DNA of 64,000 nucleotides from assembly GCF_016863315.1 (NCBI RefSeq), contig NZ_BOOQ01000038.1, forward strand, positions 62,001 to 126,000, in the 5' to 3' direction. Source of the DNA: Planotetraspora silvatica. Its GTDB lineage: Bacteria > Actinomycetota > Actinomycetes > Streptosporangiales > Streptosporangiaceae. Shown one piece after another: positions 34,149 through 43,416 of the stretch. The position numbers and the translations under genes are program-made. The stretch's first letter is position 1; every line of letters starts with the position of its first letter. The notes below the pieces were generated by a model. It saw nothing but the letters and a program-made list of their open reading frames with translations. It had not been told where the DNA came from and searched no databases.

Positions 34149-34345
34149 AGCAGGCCGTAAGCCCCGCGCCGACGACCTGGATGTTCTGCACGGCGAGTTC
34201 GAGCCGCAGGCCGTCGGTCAGGGACCAGAACGCGGACTTGGTCGAGGGGTGGGCCGAGGGCGAGGCCCGACAGCTCAGTCCAGAGTGGATGTCAACCAGC
34301 GCCCCACCGCCGTTGCGACCGTCCGCGTGACCCCCTTCGCCCGGG
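34149..34345 (-). pseudogene. Short-chain dehydrogenase fragment
   Basis: The minus strand reads NGGGALVDIHSGLSC, then HPSTKSAFWSLTDGLRLELA and VQNIQVVGAGL, the Ser-to-Lys active-site stretch of an SDR. N- and C-terminal parts are missing. As in the intact SDR at 30154-30858, the Tyr position is His (HPSTK). Confidence 0.55.
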
Positions 34346-34456
34346 TGGCCGGCTTCTATAAGCACGAGTTCGAAGTTTTCGATCCCGCAGGTGGTTCGCT
34401 GACACGTCCGCCACGGTCTGACAGAAAGCGGACATACGCGGCCGTAACCTGGTGGC

Positions 34457-35137
34457 ATGGCACGCATCGTGATCGTCGAAGATGACGCCGCCATCGGGGA
34501 CAGACTCGCCGGGATGCTGCGGGGGCTGGGTCATGAGGCTGAATGGTGCCCCGACGGCGCCACGGCCGTGGCCAGGGTCGCCCGCGAGCCGGCCGAGTTG
34601 ATTTTGGTCGATCTCGGACTGCCCGACGTCGACGGCTTCAGGCTGTGCCACCGCCTTCGGGTAAGCGCGCCGACAGCCGTGCTTGTCGTCCTGACCGCGC
34701 GTACCGAGGAGATGGACGTCATCCAGGCCCTGGAATCCGGCGCGGACGATTACCTGACCAAACCGTTCCGGCTCGCCGAGCTGCAGGCCCGGATCGCGGC
34801 GCATCTGCGCCGTGCCGCGCCTGCCGGACACGATGATGCCGATCGGGTTCACCTGGGTTCGTTGCTGATCGACCTTGCCGCGAGGCGCTGTTCCACCCCT
34901 GCGGGCGATGTGGACTTACGCCCTCGGGAATTCGACCTGCTGGTTCGGCTGGCCGCCTCATCGGGACAGGCCGTCAGCCGTGAGGACCTGATGAGCGAGG
35001 TCTGGGACGAGAACTGGTTCGGTTCCACCAAGACCCTTGACGTGCACGTCGCGGCGTTGCGCCGGAAGCTCGGCGACCGCGTGCGGATCACGACGTTGCG
35101 GCACTTCGGGTACCGGCTTGAATCCCCCAGCGGCTGA
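34457..35137 (+). CDS. OmpR-family response regulator
   Basis: 226 residues: receiver (IVEDDAAIGDRL; Asp in LILVDLGLPDVDG; LTAR; YLTKPF) and an OmpR winged helix ending RITTLRHFGYRLE. Followed after 25 bases by its kinase. The pair converges on a lipoprotein/ATPase/FtsX-permease operon, the usual arrangement for Bce-type peptide-detoxification systems. Confidence 0.92.
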   Translation: MARIVIVEDDAAIGDRLAGMLRGLGHEAEWCPDGATAVARVAREPAELILVDLGLPDVDGFRLCHRLRVSAPTAVLVVLTARTEEMDVIQALESGADDYLTKPFRLAELQARIAAHLRRAAPAGHDDADRVHLGSLLIDLAARRCSTPAGDVDLRPREFDLLVRLAASSGQAVSREDLMSEVWDENWFGSTKTLDVHVAALRRKLGDRVRITTLRHFGYRLESPSG

Positions 35138-35162
35138 GACAAAGGCCGAGACAGGAGGATCG

Positions 35163-36479
35163 ATGCGTCGCCGTATTCTGCGGGCGACCGTCGCCGCCGT
35201 GGTGTGCGCGGTGCTGCTGTTCGCCATGCCTCTGGGGTTCGCCGCGCTCCGCCTGTACGAACAGGACGAGGTACGTGAGCTGCAGCAGCTCGCCGAGCAG
35301 GTGGCGGTCAGCGTGCCCGCGCAGGTGCATTCGCCCGCCGATCCGATGGAGCTGCCCCGCACCGAGCAGGGCACCCAGATCGCGGTGTACGACAGTGGTC
35401 TACGGCGGATGCTCGGGGTCGGTCCGGCCAGTGGAGATGAATCGGTGCGTGCGGCCTCCGCCGGCCGGGCGTCGTCGCAGCGGACGAACGGCGGGCTGGT
35501 GGTCGCGGTTCCCGTTGGTTCGGGAGAGCAGGTCAGGGCGGTGGTCCGGGTCGATTCCAAGACGGCGGAGCCGTTGCGCCGAGCCGCCCTGACCTGGGCC
35601 GGCATGCTGGTGCTCGCGGCGCTCGCCGTCGGCGTCGGCGTGCTGATCGCCCTGCGATCGAGCAGGCGCCTCGCCCGCCCGCTTGAGGCGCTGGCGGCGA
35701 CGGCCGGGCGGCTGGAGACGGGCGATCTGTCCGCGCGTGCCGCTACCTCGGGATTACCGGAGGCGGATGAGGTCGCGACCACACTGAACCGAGCCGCCGG
35801 ACGCATCCACCGGCTCCTCCAGCGTGAACGTGCTTTCAGCGCGGACGCCTCGCACCAGTTGCGCACCGCGCTGACCAGGACACGCCTGGATCTGGAGGGC
35901 TCCTTGGCGGATCAGGGGTTGCAGGTGCCCGCGCAAGGTCCGTACGCCGCGATGCGCTCGGCCCTGGAATCGCTGAACGACATGGAGGCGACGCTCGACG
36001 ACCTGCTGGCCTTGGCCCGCGACGACCCCGAGCGGGCGCCGCTCGACATCGGGACGTTGCTCGCGGAGGCCGAGCGGCGCTGGCACGGGGAGTTGGCGGC
36101 CTCCGGCCGGCCCTTGCGGATCGTCGCGGAGGACGACCTGCCGGAGGCGGTCGGGTCATCCCGGGCCGCCCGGCAGGTGCTCGACGTCCTGCTCTCGAAC
36201 GCCGCTGCCCATGGGAAGGGCACCGTTACCGTCCGGGCGAGGGAGACGGCCGGGGTCGTCGCGGTCGACGTCGAGGACGAAGGCTCTGAACTGCCTGACG
36301 ACGTGGACATCTTCGCCAGGCGGCAGGCGGCGGGCGGGGGCCTGGGGATCGGGCTGGCGCTCGCCCGATCCCTGGTGGAGGCGGAGGGGGGAAGACTCTT
36401 TTTGTCCCGCCAGTCCCCGCACCCTCGGTTCACCTGGCTCGTCGCGACCTCAACCGGGACCGGGGACTCCGATCCGTGA
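35163..36479 (+). CDS. Sensor histidine kinase
   Basis: 438 residues. Helix 1 (about 7-28), outer sensor domain of ~115 residues, helix 2 (about 142-163), HAMP, then the phosphorylation motif reads DASHQLRTALTRTRLD with Gln in place of the usual Glu after His. An ATPase core with GGGLGIGLALARSLVEAEGG follows. GGAGG is 5 bases before ATG. The DHp Gln is also seen in some VanS-like and related kinases, so function is likely retained. Confidence 0.9.
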   Translation: MRRRILRATVAAVVCAVLLFAMPLGFAALRLYEQDEVRELQQLAEQVAVSVPAQVHSPADPMELPRTEQGTQIAVYDSGLRRMLGVGPASGDESVRAASAGRASSQRTNGGLVVAVPVGSGEQVRAVVRVDSKTAEPLRRAALTWAGMLVLAALAVGVGVLIALRSSRRLARPLEALAATAGRLETGDLSARAATSGLPEADEVATTLNRAAGRIHRLLQRERAFSADASHQLRTALTRTRLDLEGSLADQGLQVPAQGPYAAMRSALESLNDMEATLDDLLALARDDPERAPLDIGTLLAEAERRWHGELAASGRPLRIVAEDDLPEAVGSSRAARQVLDVLLSNAAAHGKGTVTVRARETAGVVAVDVEDEGSELPDDVDIFARRQAAGGGLGIGLALARSLVEAEGGRLFLSRQSPHPRFTWLVATSTGTGDSDP

Positions 36480-36513
36480 CGCGCCGCGATCGCCGGTCAC
36501 AGCTCCCGCGATG

Positions 36514-39156
36514 TCACAGTTCCCGCAGTTCGGTGAGCGGCGGACGGCGGGCATGCCGGGCCGCGGCCGATGCCGCGGCGGCAAGGGCTGCGATGACGGC
36601 GGCGGTCAACGTGGCGAGGTAGCTCCATGGCACGGAGAGCTGGTCGGGGGGCGGATCGAAGACGCCGGACAGGACCTTCACCAGCATCTCCGACAGTGCC
36701 CAGCCCAGCACTGCGCCGCAGACCCCGCCCGCCACGGCCACCAGAGCCGCTTCACTCCAGACGAACCCCGACAGTTGCCTTCCTCGAGCACCCAGGACGG
36801 ATGCCAGCGCCAGCGTCCGGCGCCGCTCCGCCAGGCCGAGCGCGAGCACGAGGCCACCGGCCGAGGCCCCGATGACCAGCGCGAAGCCCAGCTCGACCCG
36901 GGTGAGTCCACTGAGATCCACGGCAGTGAGGCTTGAACCGGTGACGGTCCGGGCCGACGGCAGATCGGTGACGTGCGCGACCGGGCCGAGAGCCGTCTGC
37001 ACGCGCCGGGCCACCTCCTGCTGCCCGGTGCCGCCGGTGTCGACCAGGAGCGTGCCGATCGCGTCGCTGCCGGTCATACGGGCGACGTAGTCGGCGTTGG
37101 CGATCATAAAGCTGTCCTTGGGAGCGGTCGGGAACTCCTTGGCCACCCCTGCGAAACGGAACGCCACGGTGTGCAACTGGTGTGTGCGGCCGTCCTGAAG
37201 GCGCAGCCGGATCTGATCGCCTGGGTGGAGCTGGAAGTCGCTCGCGGTCTCTGCACTGACCAGCAGGTCGTCGGGTTGCCGCGCGAGGCGATCCATTAGT
37301 TGCCGCGCTGTACCTCCGGCGAAGTAGGCGTTCTGCAGCCTGCCCGCGGCGACGACGGTCGACGGTCGCACGCCGTACAGGTCCTGCAGGTCCGCACCGA
37401 CGTACGCGTAGCGGTGCTGTATCGGCTCGACATGCTGAACGCCGGGCAACGCGGCCACTCTCGCCGCGTCCGCCTGTCCTGCTGTGGAGGCCGGCGGCTC
37501 GGTGACTGTGACATCCGCACCGTTCGTCAGGACGGCGTCGACCTCGGCCTGCTGGCGGTAGCTGGAGTTGAAGACGGCGGTCGAGGTCGCGAATGCCCCG
37601 GCGAGGGCGAGCAGCACCACCGCCCGGACCACCGTGGTGCCTTGCCGGGACAGACTCGCGGCGACCGTGTCCGCGAGCGGCCCTGCTGCGGGGCGCAGCA
37701 GCCGGGCCAGGAACGGCCGGCCGCGCCGCAGAAGCAGGTCTACCAGCAGCCAGGCAAGCATGGCGCCGCTCGCCCACAGCAGAGCCGGACCGGCGAACGC
37801 CCAGTAGTCCACAGACAACGTCGGTGTCCCCTCCGGAGCGAGCACCAGCGCGTAGTTCGTCTGGCTGGTGATGTTGAAGATCACGAGCGAGATCGCCAGA
37901 AGTACGGCCGTCAGCGCCCACCACATGGCGCGGGGCACCCGGCGGCGCTCCAACGCGGCACGACCGGCGACGACCGTGACACTTCGCACGTCCCGGCGGC
38001 CGGGCACCAGCACGGTCGCGAACGCGATGAGCGCCCCCATGGCGAGCGCGGCCAGCGCCCAGACGAAGGAGAACCCTGATGCGCCGAAGACGGAACGTCC
38101 CACCAGCGCCGCGACCGTGAGACCGGCCGCCCCGCCTACGACGGCCACCATCGCCGCCTCCGCGGCGGCCATCGCCAGGAGTTTGCCCGCCGTGGCACCA
38201 CGCGTGCGCAGGAGTGCCTGCTCCATACGCCGCCGGGACGCGCCCGCCGAGGCGACGGCGGCGGTCAGGGCCCCGGCGAGCAGTGCGCCGGGCACGCCGA
38301 GGAAGAGGAAGAGCAGTTGCGCATACAGGGCGTCCGAACGGGCGGCGTCCAGGACGGAGCCGAGATTGTCGCCGACCATACCTGCACCGACCAGCCGCGC
38401 CTCGGTGTTGTGCGCCTTACCCGTCGCCGCAGCATAAGCGGCGGCAGGGTCCGGCGGCAGGCTGTGGCTTCGCAATACGTGGATCTGCGCTCGGACCAGG
38501 TCGGGACGGCTTGCGGCCAGCGGGTCGAAAAGGGTGTGCCAGCGATCCTGCGGCAATAGCACGACGTTGTCCGGTGGCGCGGACGGCTGAGACTGCGGAG
38601 GCGCTCCGACCTTCTGGAACAGCGAGTCCGCCAGCGGCAGCTCCACCACGCCGTCGACGCGAATCGTGACCGGGGGCAGGCCCGCCCGGCCGATGGCCAC
38701 CGTGTCTCCGGGCGCGGCGTGCAGGTTGGAGGCGGTCTGCTGGGCGAGCAGCACGCCGTCGCCGACCCCGGACAGCACTCGGATCTCTCCGGGGAAGGAG
38801 GACCGGTATCCGGGTGGGATTCCGAGCACCGCACCGGGCCCGGTGGTCTGCGTCGTACCCCCGGTCGTCGCGGTCAGACCGCTGGTGTCGGCGTATCCGA
38901 CAGGAAGGGCCGCCCGTGTGCCCTGCGTGTTCAGCACGGTCATCAGGACCGACTGCGCGTCCGCGCCGGCGGCTACCTGCACCTGCCAGTCCACGCTGAC
39001 CCTGCGAACAGACTGTGCGGTCATCGTCGCCCGGGTGACGGCGAGGAAGCTGCCGAGTGCGGCCAGCAGCGCCACCGCCGTGGCCACTCCCGCGACGACG
39101 CCGAGCAGTCGGCCGCTGCGCACACGCACCAGCCCGGCAAGCCAGATACGGATCAT
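36514..39156 (-). CDS. FtsX-family ABC transporter permease
   Basis: 880 residues with an N-terminal helix (about 12-35), a large outer domain, a four-helix FtsX-like block near 265-420, two more helices around 440-500, a second outer domain, and a C-terminal FtsX block (about 755-870). This is the MacB/BceB-like mechanotransmission type, which moves peptides or lipoproteins without classic transport channels. ATG overlaps the stop of an ATPase gene. Last gene of a tight four-gene operon. Confidence 0.9.
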   Translation of the reverse strand: MIRIWLAGLVRVRSGRLLGVVAGVATAVALLAALGSFLAVTRATMTAQSVRRVSVDWQVQVAAGADAQSVLMTVLNTQGTRAALPVGYADTSGLTATTGGTTQTTGPGAVLGIPPGYRSSFPGEIRVLSGVGDGVLLAQQTASNLHAAPGDTVAIGRAGLPPVTIRVDGVVELPLADSLFQKVGAPPQSQPSAPPDNVVLLPQDRWHTLFDPLAASRPDLVRAQIHVLRSHSLPPDPAAAYAAATGKAHNTEARLVGAGMVGDNLGSVLDAARSDALYAQLLFLFLGVPGALLAGALTAAVASAGASRRRMEQALLRTRGATAGKLLAMAAAEAAMVAVVGGAAGLTVAALVGRSVFGASGFSFVWALAALAMGALIAFATVLVPGRRDVRSVTVVAGRAALERRRVPRAMWWALTAVLLAISLVIFNITSQTNYALVLAPEGTPTLSVDYWAFAGPALLWASGAMLAWLLVDLLLRRGRPFLARLLRPAAGPLADTVAASLSRQGTTVVRAVVLLALAGAFATSTAVFNSSYRQQAEVDAVLTNGADVTVTEPPASTAGQADAARVAALPGVQHVEPIQHRYAYVGADLQDLYGVRPSTVVAAGRLQNAYFAGGTARQLMDRLARQPDDLLVSAETASDFQLHPGDQIRLRLQDGRTHQLHTVAFRFAGVAKEFPTAPKDSFMIANADYVARMTGSDAIGTLLVDTGGTGQQEVARRVQTALGPVAHVTDLPSARTVTGSSLTAVDLSGLTRVELGFALVIGASAGGLVLALGLAERRRTLALASVLGARGRQLSGFVWSEAALVAVAGGVCGAVLGWALSEMLVKVLSGVFDPPPDQLSVPWSYLATLTAAVIAALAAAASAAARHARRPPLTELREL

Positions 39157-39836
39157 TGGGCGCCGTCTCCTTCCACATCCGACGACACGAGGCGCCCATC
39201 CGCCATGTGCCAACGGGTATCCAGCTCTTGGGCTATCTGGAGGTCATGCGTGGTCACCACGACTCCGGCACCGACCTCGTCCGCGGCGGCGAGCAGCACC
39301 GTCATCACCTGACGACCGGTTTCGCTGTCCAGCTGGCCGGTCGGCTCGTCGGCCAGGACGAGCCGGGGCCTGCGCGCCAGCACCCGCGCCACCGCCACCC
39401 GTTGTGCCTGACCAGCGGACAGCTCGTCCGGCAGCCTGTCGGCCAGTCCGTGCAGCGCCAGGCTGTCCAATGCGGCCAGCGCCCGGGCTGCGGCCTCCTC
39501 CTCGGGTACACCGTCGATCCGCAAGGGCAGCGCGACGTTCTCGGCGGCGGTCAGCGGCGGCAGCAGGCTGGGGCCCTGGAAGACGATGCCGATGAGCTGC
39601 GAGAGAGTGCCTCCCGTCAGGCCCGGATGGCTCACCCTGCCTGCCGTGGGGCGATCAAGACCCGCCATCAGGTGCAGCAGCGTCGACTTGCCCGAACCGG
39701 AGGGCCCGACCACGGCGATCCGGTCGCCCCGCTTCACCGCACAGTTCGCGCCGTGCACCGCGACGACGGCACCGCTTCCCCTTCCGTATGTACGGGCCGC
39801 GTCCTCGCAACTCACGAGGAGATCGGAGGCCGACAT
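39153..39836 (-). CDS. ABC transporter ATP-binding protein
   Basis: 227 residues: Walker A GPSGSGKST, Q loop, signature LSAGQAQRVAVARVL, Walker B LVLADEPTG and THDLQ switch His, in the LolD/MacB-like order. The ATG shares bases with the stop of the previous ATPase gene. Two separate ATPases feeding one large permease is less common than one; they may form a heterodimer. Confidence 0.9.
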   Translation of the reverse strand: MSASDLLVSCEDAARTYGRGSGAVVAVHGANCAVKRGDRIAVVGPSGSGKSTLLHLMAGLDRPTAGRVSHPGLTGGTLSQLIGIVFQGPSLLPPLTAAENVALPLRIDGVPEEEAAARALAALDSLALHGLADRLPDELSAGQAQRVAVARVLARRPRLVLADEPTGQLDSETGRQVMTVLLAAADEVGAGVVVTTHDLQIAQELDTRWHMADGRLVSSDVEGDGAQ

Positions 39837-40498
39837 CACACCCACCGCCCGTCACGCATCCGTAGCACGCGGTCGGCGGCCGCGGCCACGGCACGGCTGT
39901 GAGAGATCACCACGACCGCCGTTCCGGTGGAGGCACGCTCGCGTAGCAGCGCCAGCACCCTCCGCTCGGTCTCGCCGTCCACCTCACCGGTGGGCTCGTC
40001 AGCCAGCACCAGCGCGGGCGCGTTGGCGAGGGCGACCGCGAGACCGGCGCGAGCCGCCTCGCCGCCGGACAACTGCCGCGGAAGAGCACCTGCCCGGTCG
40101 CGGATGCCCACCTGGTCCAGCAGGTCTTCGGCCGGTACGGGCCGCCGGCCGCGCACCAGTCGCTGGACGAGTGCGATGTTGTCCCGCACGCTGAGGTGGT
40201 CCACAAGGTTCTTCGACTGGAAGAGCACCCCGATATGCCGTGAGCGGAGGGCACTGCGCTCACGTTCGGCCCGATGGCTGATTCGTTCACCGGCGACCCG
40301 TACGGTGCCACCGTCCGGCTCGTCCAGCCCCGCGAGGCAGTTGAGTAACGTCGTCTTACCTGATCCCGACGGTCCGGTCACGGCGACGATCTCTCCGGGC
40401 TCCGCCTCCAAAGTGACGCCCTGAAGCGCGAGAGTCTCTTCCTCCCCGGCCCGGAAGAACCGGTAAAGGGAATGAGCGCTGAGCACGAGTGCGGTCAT
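39836..40498 (-). CDS. ABC transporter ATP-binding protein
   Basis: 220 residues: Walker A GPSGSGKTT, signature LSGGEAARAGLAVALAN, Walker B LVLADEPTGEVDG and SHSRAV. The signature and the H-loop (SHS) differ from those of its neighbour, consistent with two distinct halves of a heterodimer. ATG at 40498 shares bases with the lipoprotein stop. Confidence 0.9.
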   Translation of the reverse strand: MTALVLSAHSLYRFFRAGEEETLALQGVTLEAEPGEIVAVTGPSGSGKTTLLNCLAGLDEPDGGTVRVAGERISHRAERERSALRSRHIGVLFQSKNLVDHLSVRDNIALVQRLVRGRRPVPAEDLLDQVGIRDRAGALPRQLSGGEAARAGLAVALANAPALVLADEPTGEVDGETERRVLALLRERASTGTAVVVISHSRAVAAAADRVLRMRDGRWV

Positions 40499-41097
40499 CA
40501 GGCCCACCTGAACGAGTCGGTCACGATTCGCCACGGGTCGACGTTGTCCGCCCCCACCGCACCCGACAGGGTCAACACGACCTCGCTGCCCGACTTGAAG
40601 AAGACGTACCGCTCCACGTCCAACGCGACGCTCTTCCCGGTCACCTGATCGGGCGCGGAGCCGGCACGGTACTCGGCGAGCACGGCGCTGCCGCCCTTAC
40701 GCGGCACGACCGTGACGCTTTTCAGACTGAAGCCCGCGGCCCCGCGCTGGATCGCGGGGATGTCAGCGGAGCGTACGGAGTTCACGGTCGGAGCGGTGGA
40801 CGCGGCAACGCGTTCAATCTGGACGCTGTTGAACTTGTCGGTGAAGATGGTCGCGGAGCCTTGCGCCAGCCGGGACCAGCCCTCGGGTACCTTCACAGTG
40901 AAACCGCCCCCGGACGGTGACCACGGTACATACACCTGGGTGTCGGGTATGTCGCCAGGCGCGGCCGTCTCAGGAGCAACTGGCGGCTGTGCGGTCGCCG
41001 GCGACGATGGAGAAGCGGTCGTGGCGGAAGAGGAGCAGGCCGCCACCCCGATGGTGACGACGATCCCGGTCGCGAGAACAGTGAGTAGTCGACGCAT
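40498..41097 (-). CDS. Lipoprotein, first gene of the ABC operon
   Basis: 199 residues. Signal peptide with lipobox VAAC (lipid-anchored Cys about 18), a Ser/Thr/Pro-rich tether, then a beta-rich domain (FTVKVPEGWSRLAQGSATIF) resembling PsbP/LpqN-like folds. Probably the surface substrate-binding or sensing partner of the FtsX-type permease. ATG at 41097 with AGGTGAA upstream. Confidence 0.8.
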   Translation of the reverse strand: MRRLLTVLATGIVVTIGVAACSSSATTASPSSPATAQPPVAPETAAPGDIPDTQVYVPWSPSGGGFTVKVPEGWSRLAQGSATIFTDKFNSVQIERVAASTAPTVNSVRSADIPAIQRGAAGFSLKSVTVVPRKGGSAVLAEYRAGSAPDQVTGKSVALDVERYVFFKSGSEVVLTLSGAVGADNVDPWRIVTDSFRWA

Positions 41098-41590
41098 GAT
41101 GTTCACCTCGCAGCGATGACGAGGCGGCGGATTGTCCGCCTCTGTTCCCGACGACGCTACGAACCGTGCAGCCAGCGTCTGGCGTGCGTGCGGCAAGGGC
41201 GCGGTTAACGTCCACAGCCGACGCCCGGGGAGATCGACTCGACCTCGACGCCGATGGTGGTGGGCTGAGATCGTCCCAGGGCTAGGGTCGTCCGGCCCAT
41301 CCACACCCGTGACGGCGGCTGCCATCTTGCCGGCCGTCGTCACGGCGGTGGGGTTGTCATGCTCTCAACTAGCCGGACCATCAACGTGAAGCCCACGCCT
41401 CCGCACACCCCACGGAGCTGTGGGTCACCCGGCTCGGTCGCAACCTCGTTGATCGGCACCCGCACAGTGCCACAGTTTCCAGCCGAGCTGGTCATCCGAT
41501 ATCACCGGATAGATAGATGACAGAGGGCAATCAGTCAGTCACATTCTGGGGGTATCGGCTGACTCGTACACCTCTAGCCCCGGGGAACTC
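41098..41590. other. Divergent promoter region, no gene seen
   Basis: Separates the lipoprotein-ABC operon from the antiporter gene. Contains an AT-richer area around 41500-41550 just ahead of the antiporter, likely its promoter. No coding signature or clear RNA structure. Confidence 0.5.
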
Positions 41591-42895
41591 ATGTCGCTGA
41601 GCACAGCGGATGTCACCCATGTCCTGATCGCTCTGACGCTACTGCTCGTGGCCGCCCACGCCTGCGGGCAGCTGTTCACCAGGATGAGACAGCCGGCGGT
41701 CATCGGCGAGATCATCGGCGGTCTCCTGCTGGGCCCGACCCTTCTCGGCGCTGTCGCCCCTGGCTTCGCCAACTGGGTCTTCGGCTCCAGCAAGGTGACC
41801 ACGAGCGTCCTCGGCGCGATGTACCAGATCGGTCTGCTGCTGCTGATGTTCCTGGTCGGTGCCGAGCTGCAGCTTCGGGCGACCCGCCGCGAACGTCGGA
41901 AGGTCGCTCTGATCACCGGCATCGGGCTGGCTGTACCGTTCGCCATCGGAATAGGCGTTGCCGGCGTGCTCAGCACCAAGCACTACTCCGGGCCGCACGG
42001 CACCCCGCTGACCATCGGCCTGATCTTCGGGATCGCGGTCGCGGTCACCAGCATCCCGGTCATCTCACGGATCCTGATGGATCTGGACATCCTCGAGACC
42101 GCGTTCGCCCGGGTCGTCCTGACCGTCGCCGTCCTCGAAGACGTCGCACTGTACGTGGTGCTCGCTCTCGTTCTCGGGCTCGCGAACACCGGAGGCCAGG
42201 GGGTCTTCGGCCTGTGGTCGCTGGGCGACACCGACGACGTGCCGCTCACCGCGCTCTACTACGTGCTCGCCAGCCTGGCGTTCCTCGCGGTCGCCCTCGT
42301 CGGCGGCGCGCGGACGGTCTTCTCCCTCGCCAACAGCCGGTTCAACCTGGTCGAACTGCGCAACCCAGCCGCGTTCCGGCTGCTGGTGCTGTTCGTCGCC
42401 GTCCTGGCCTGCACAGGTCTCGGCATCAACCCGATCTTCGGCGCACTGCTCGCCGGCATCGCGTGCTCACGGGCCGACGGTGGCGACCGGGCCACGTCCG
42501 AGACCTGGGTGTCGCTGAAGCAGTTCGCCCAGGCCTTCTTCATCCCCGTCTACTTCGCGATCGTCGGGCTGAAGCTCGACCTCCTGCATAACATCGACCT
42601 CCTGTTCCTCGTCTGGTTCTTCACCTTGGCCTGCGTCACCAAGGCCGCTTCGGTCTGGGTCGCGGCCCGTCTCGCAGGGGAGGACAGCAAGTCGGCCGTC
42701 CAGCTGGCCGTGGCGATGAACGCACGCGGCGGTCCCGGCATCGTGCTGGCCACCGTCACCTTCGGCGCCGGGATCATCAACGAGAAGTTCTTCACGATCC
42801 TCGTGCTGCTGTCGATCGTGACGTCCCAGATCGCCGGCTACTGGCTCGACCGCACGTTCCGCAGGGTCACCGAGCCCGAAACGGTGAAGACATGA
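41591..42895 (+). CDS. CPA2-family cation:proton antiporter
   Basis: 434 residues with about 12 helices. Signatures: QPAVIGEIIGGLLLGPTLLG (helix 2), QIGLLLLMFLVGAEL, TVAVLEDVALYVVLALVLG with the ion-binding Asp, and a Gly-rich tail helix (AMNARGGPGIVLAT). Exchanges Na+ or K+ for H+. No RCK/TrkA-N domain is attached; a DUF190 protein starts within its stop codon and may fill a regulatory role. Confidence 0.92.
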   Translation: MSLSTADVTHVLIALTLLLVAAHACGQLFTRMRQPAVIGEIIGGLLLGPTLLGAVAPGFANWVFGSSKVTTSVLGAMYQIGLLLLMFLVGAELQLRATRRERRKVALITGIGLAVPFAIGIGVAGVLSTKHYSGPHGTPLTIGLIFGIAVAVTSIPVISRILMDLDILETAFARVVLTVAVLEDVALYVVLALVLGLANTGGQGVFGLWSLGDTDDVPLTALYYVLASLAFLAVALVGGARTVFSLANSRFNLVELRNPAAFRLLVLFVAVLACTGLGINPIFGALLAGIACSRADGGDRATSETWVSLKQFAQAFFIPVYFAIVGLKLDLLHNIDLLFLVWFFTLACVTKAASVWVAARLAGEDSKSAVQLAVAMNARGGPGIVLATVTFGAGIINEKFFTILVLLSIVTSQIAGYWLDRTFRRVTEPETVKT

Positions 42896-43233
42896 GCGAT
42901 GGACTCAGGCTGACGGCCTTCGTCAGCGACAGCGATCTTTGGCACCACAAGCCCGTCTACCACGAGATCGTGCGTCGGGCGCAGAAGGCGGGGCTCGCCG
43001 GCGCCAGCGCCTTCCGCGGCATCGAAGGCTACGGCGCCACCGGCCGGATCCACACGACCCGCATCCTGTCCCTGGCCGACGAACTCCCGACCATCGTCAT
43101 CATCGTCGACACCCGCGCGAAGATCGAGGCGTTCCTCCCCCAGCTCGACGAGCTCATCCCAGGCGGCCTGGCCACCCTCGAACCCGTCGAAATCCTCCAC
43201 TTCTCCGCCGCCCGGCAACGCCGCGCCATGTAG
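42892..43233 (+). CDS. DUF190 family protein
   Basis: 113 residues. LRLTAFVSDSDLWHHKPVYH, AGLAGASAFRGIEGYG and LPTIVIIVDTRAKIEAFLPQ match DUF190, a small PII/CutA-like ferredoxin fold. ATG overlaps the antiporter stop (ATGA), implying a stable complex. DUF190 often accompanies CrcB fluoride exporters; here it is paired with an antiporter instead. Confidence 0.9.
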   Translation: MSDGLRLTAFVSDSDLWHHKPVYHEIVRRAQKAGLAGASAFRGIEGYGATGRIHTTRILSLADELPTIVIIVDTRAKIEAFLPQLDELIPGGLATLEPVEILHFSAARQRRAM

Positions 43234-43257
43234 GGGACTGTAGGACGAACACACGGC

Positions 43258-43350
43258 ATGGAGAACCTGAGTGAGAGGGAGGCCGCGCGGATCGGCGGAA
43301 TCCCGACCTGGGGCTTTGGCGACACCGTTACGACCAAGGTCGTCCACTAA
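43258..43350 (+). CDS. Possible 30-residue ORF or gene tail
   Basis: An ATG frame of 30 codons (MENLSEREAARIGGIPTWGF...) follows the DUF190 gene after 24 bases. Composition looks coding, but no family, terminator or ribosome site identifies it. It may be the tail of a lost gene. Confidence 0.25.
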   Translation: MENLSEREAARIGGIPTWGFGDTVTTKVVH

Positions 43351-43416
43351 TCCCGAGGGACCGCCGGCTCGGCGGCGGAGTGGATGAACTCCGGGCACGA
43401 CGGACCAGGGAAGGGC

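Noticed and set aside
41450-41590. Possible riboswitch upstream of the antiporter
   Set aside because: Only short, weak stems are visible and no known riboswitch core is recognised.
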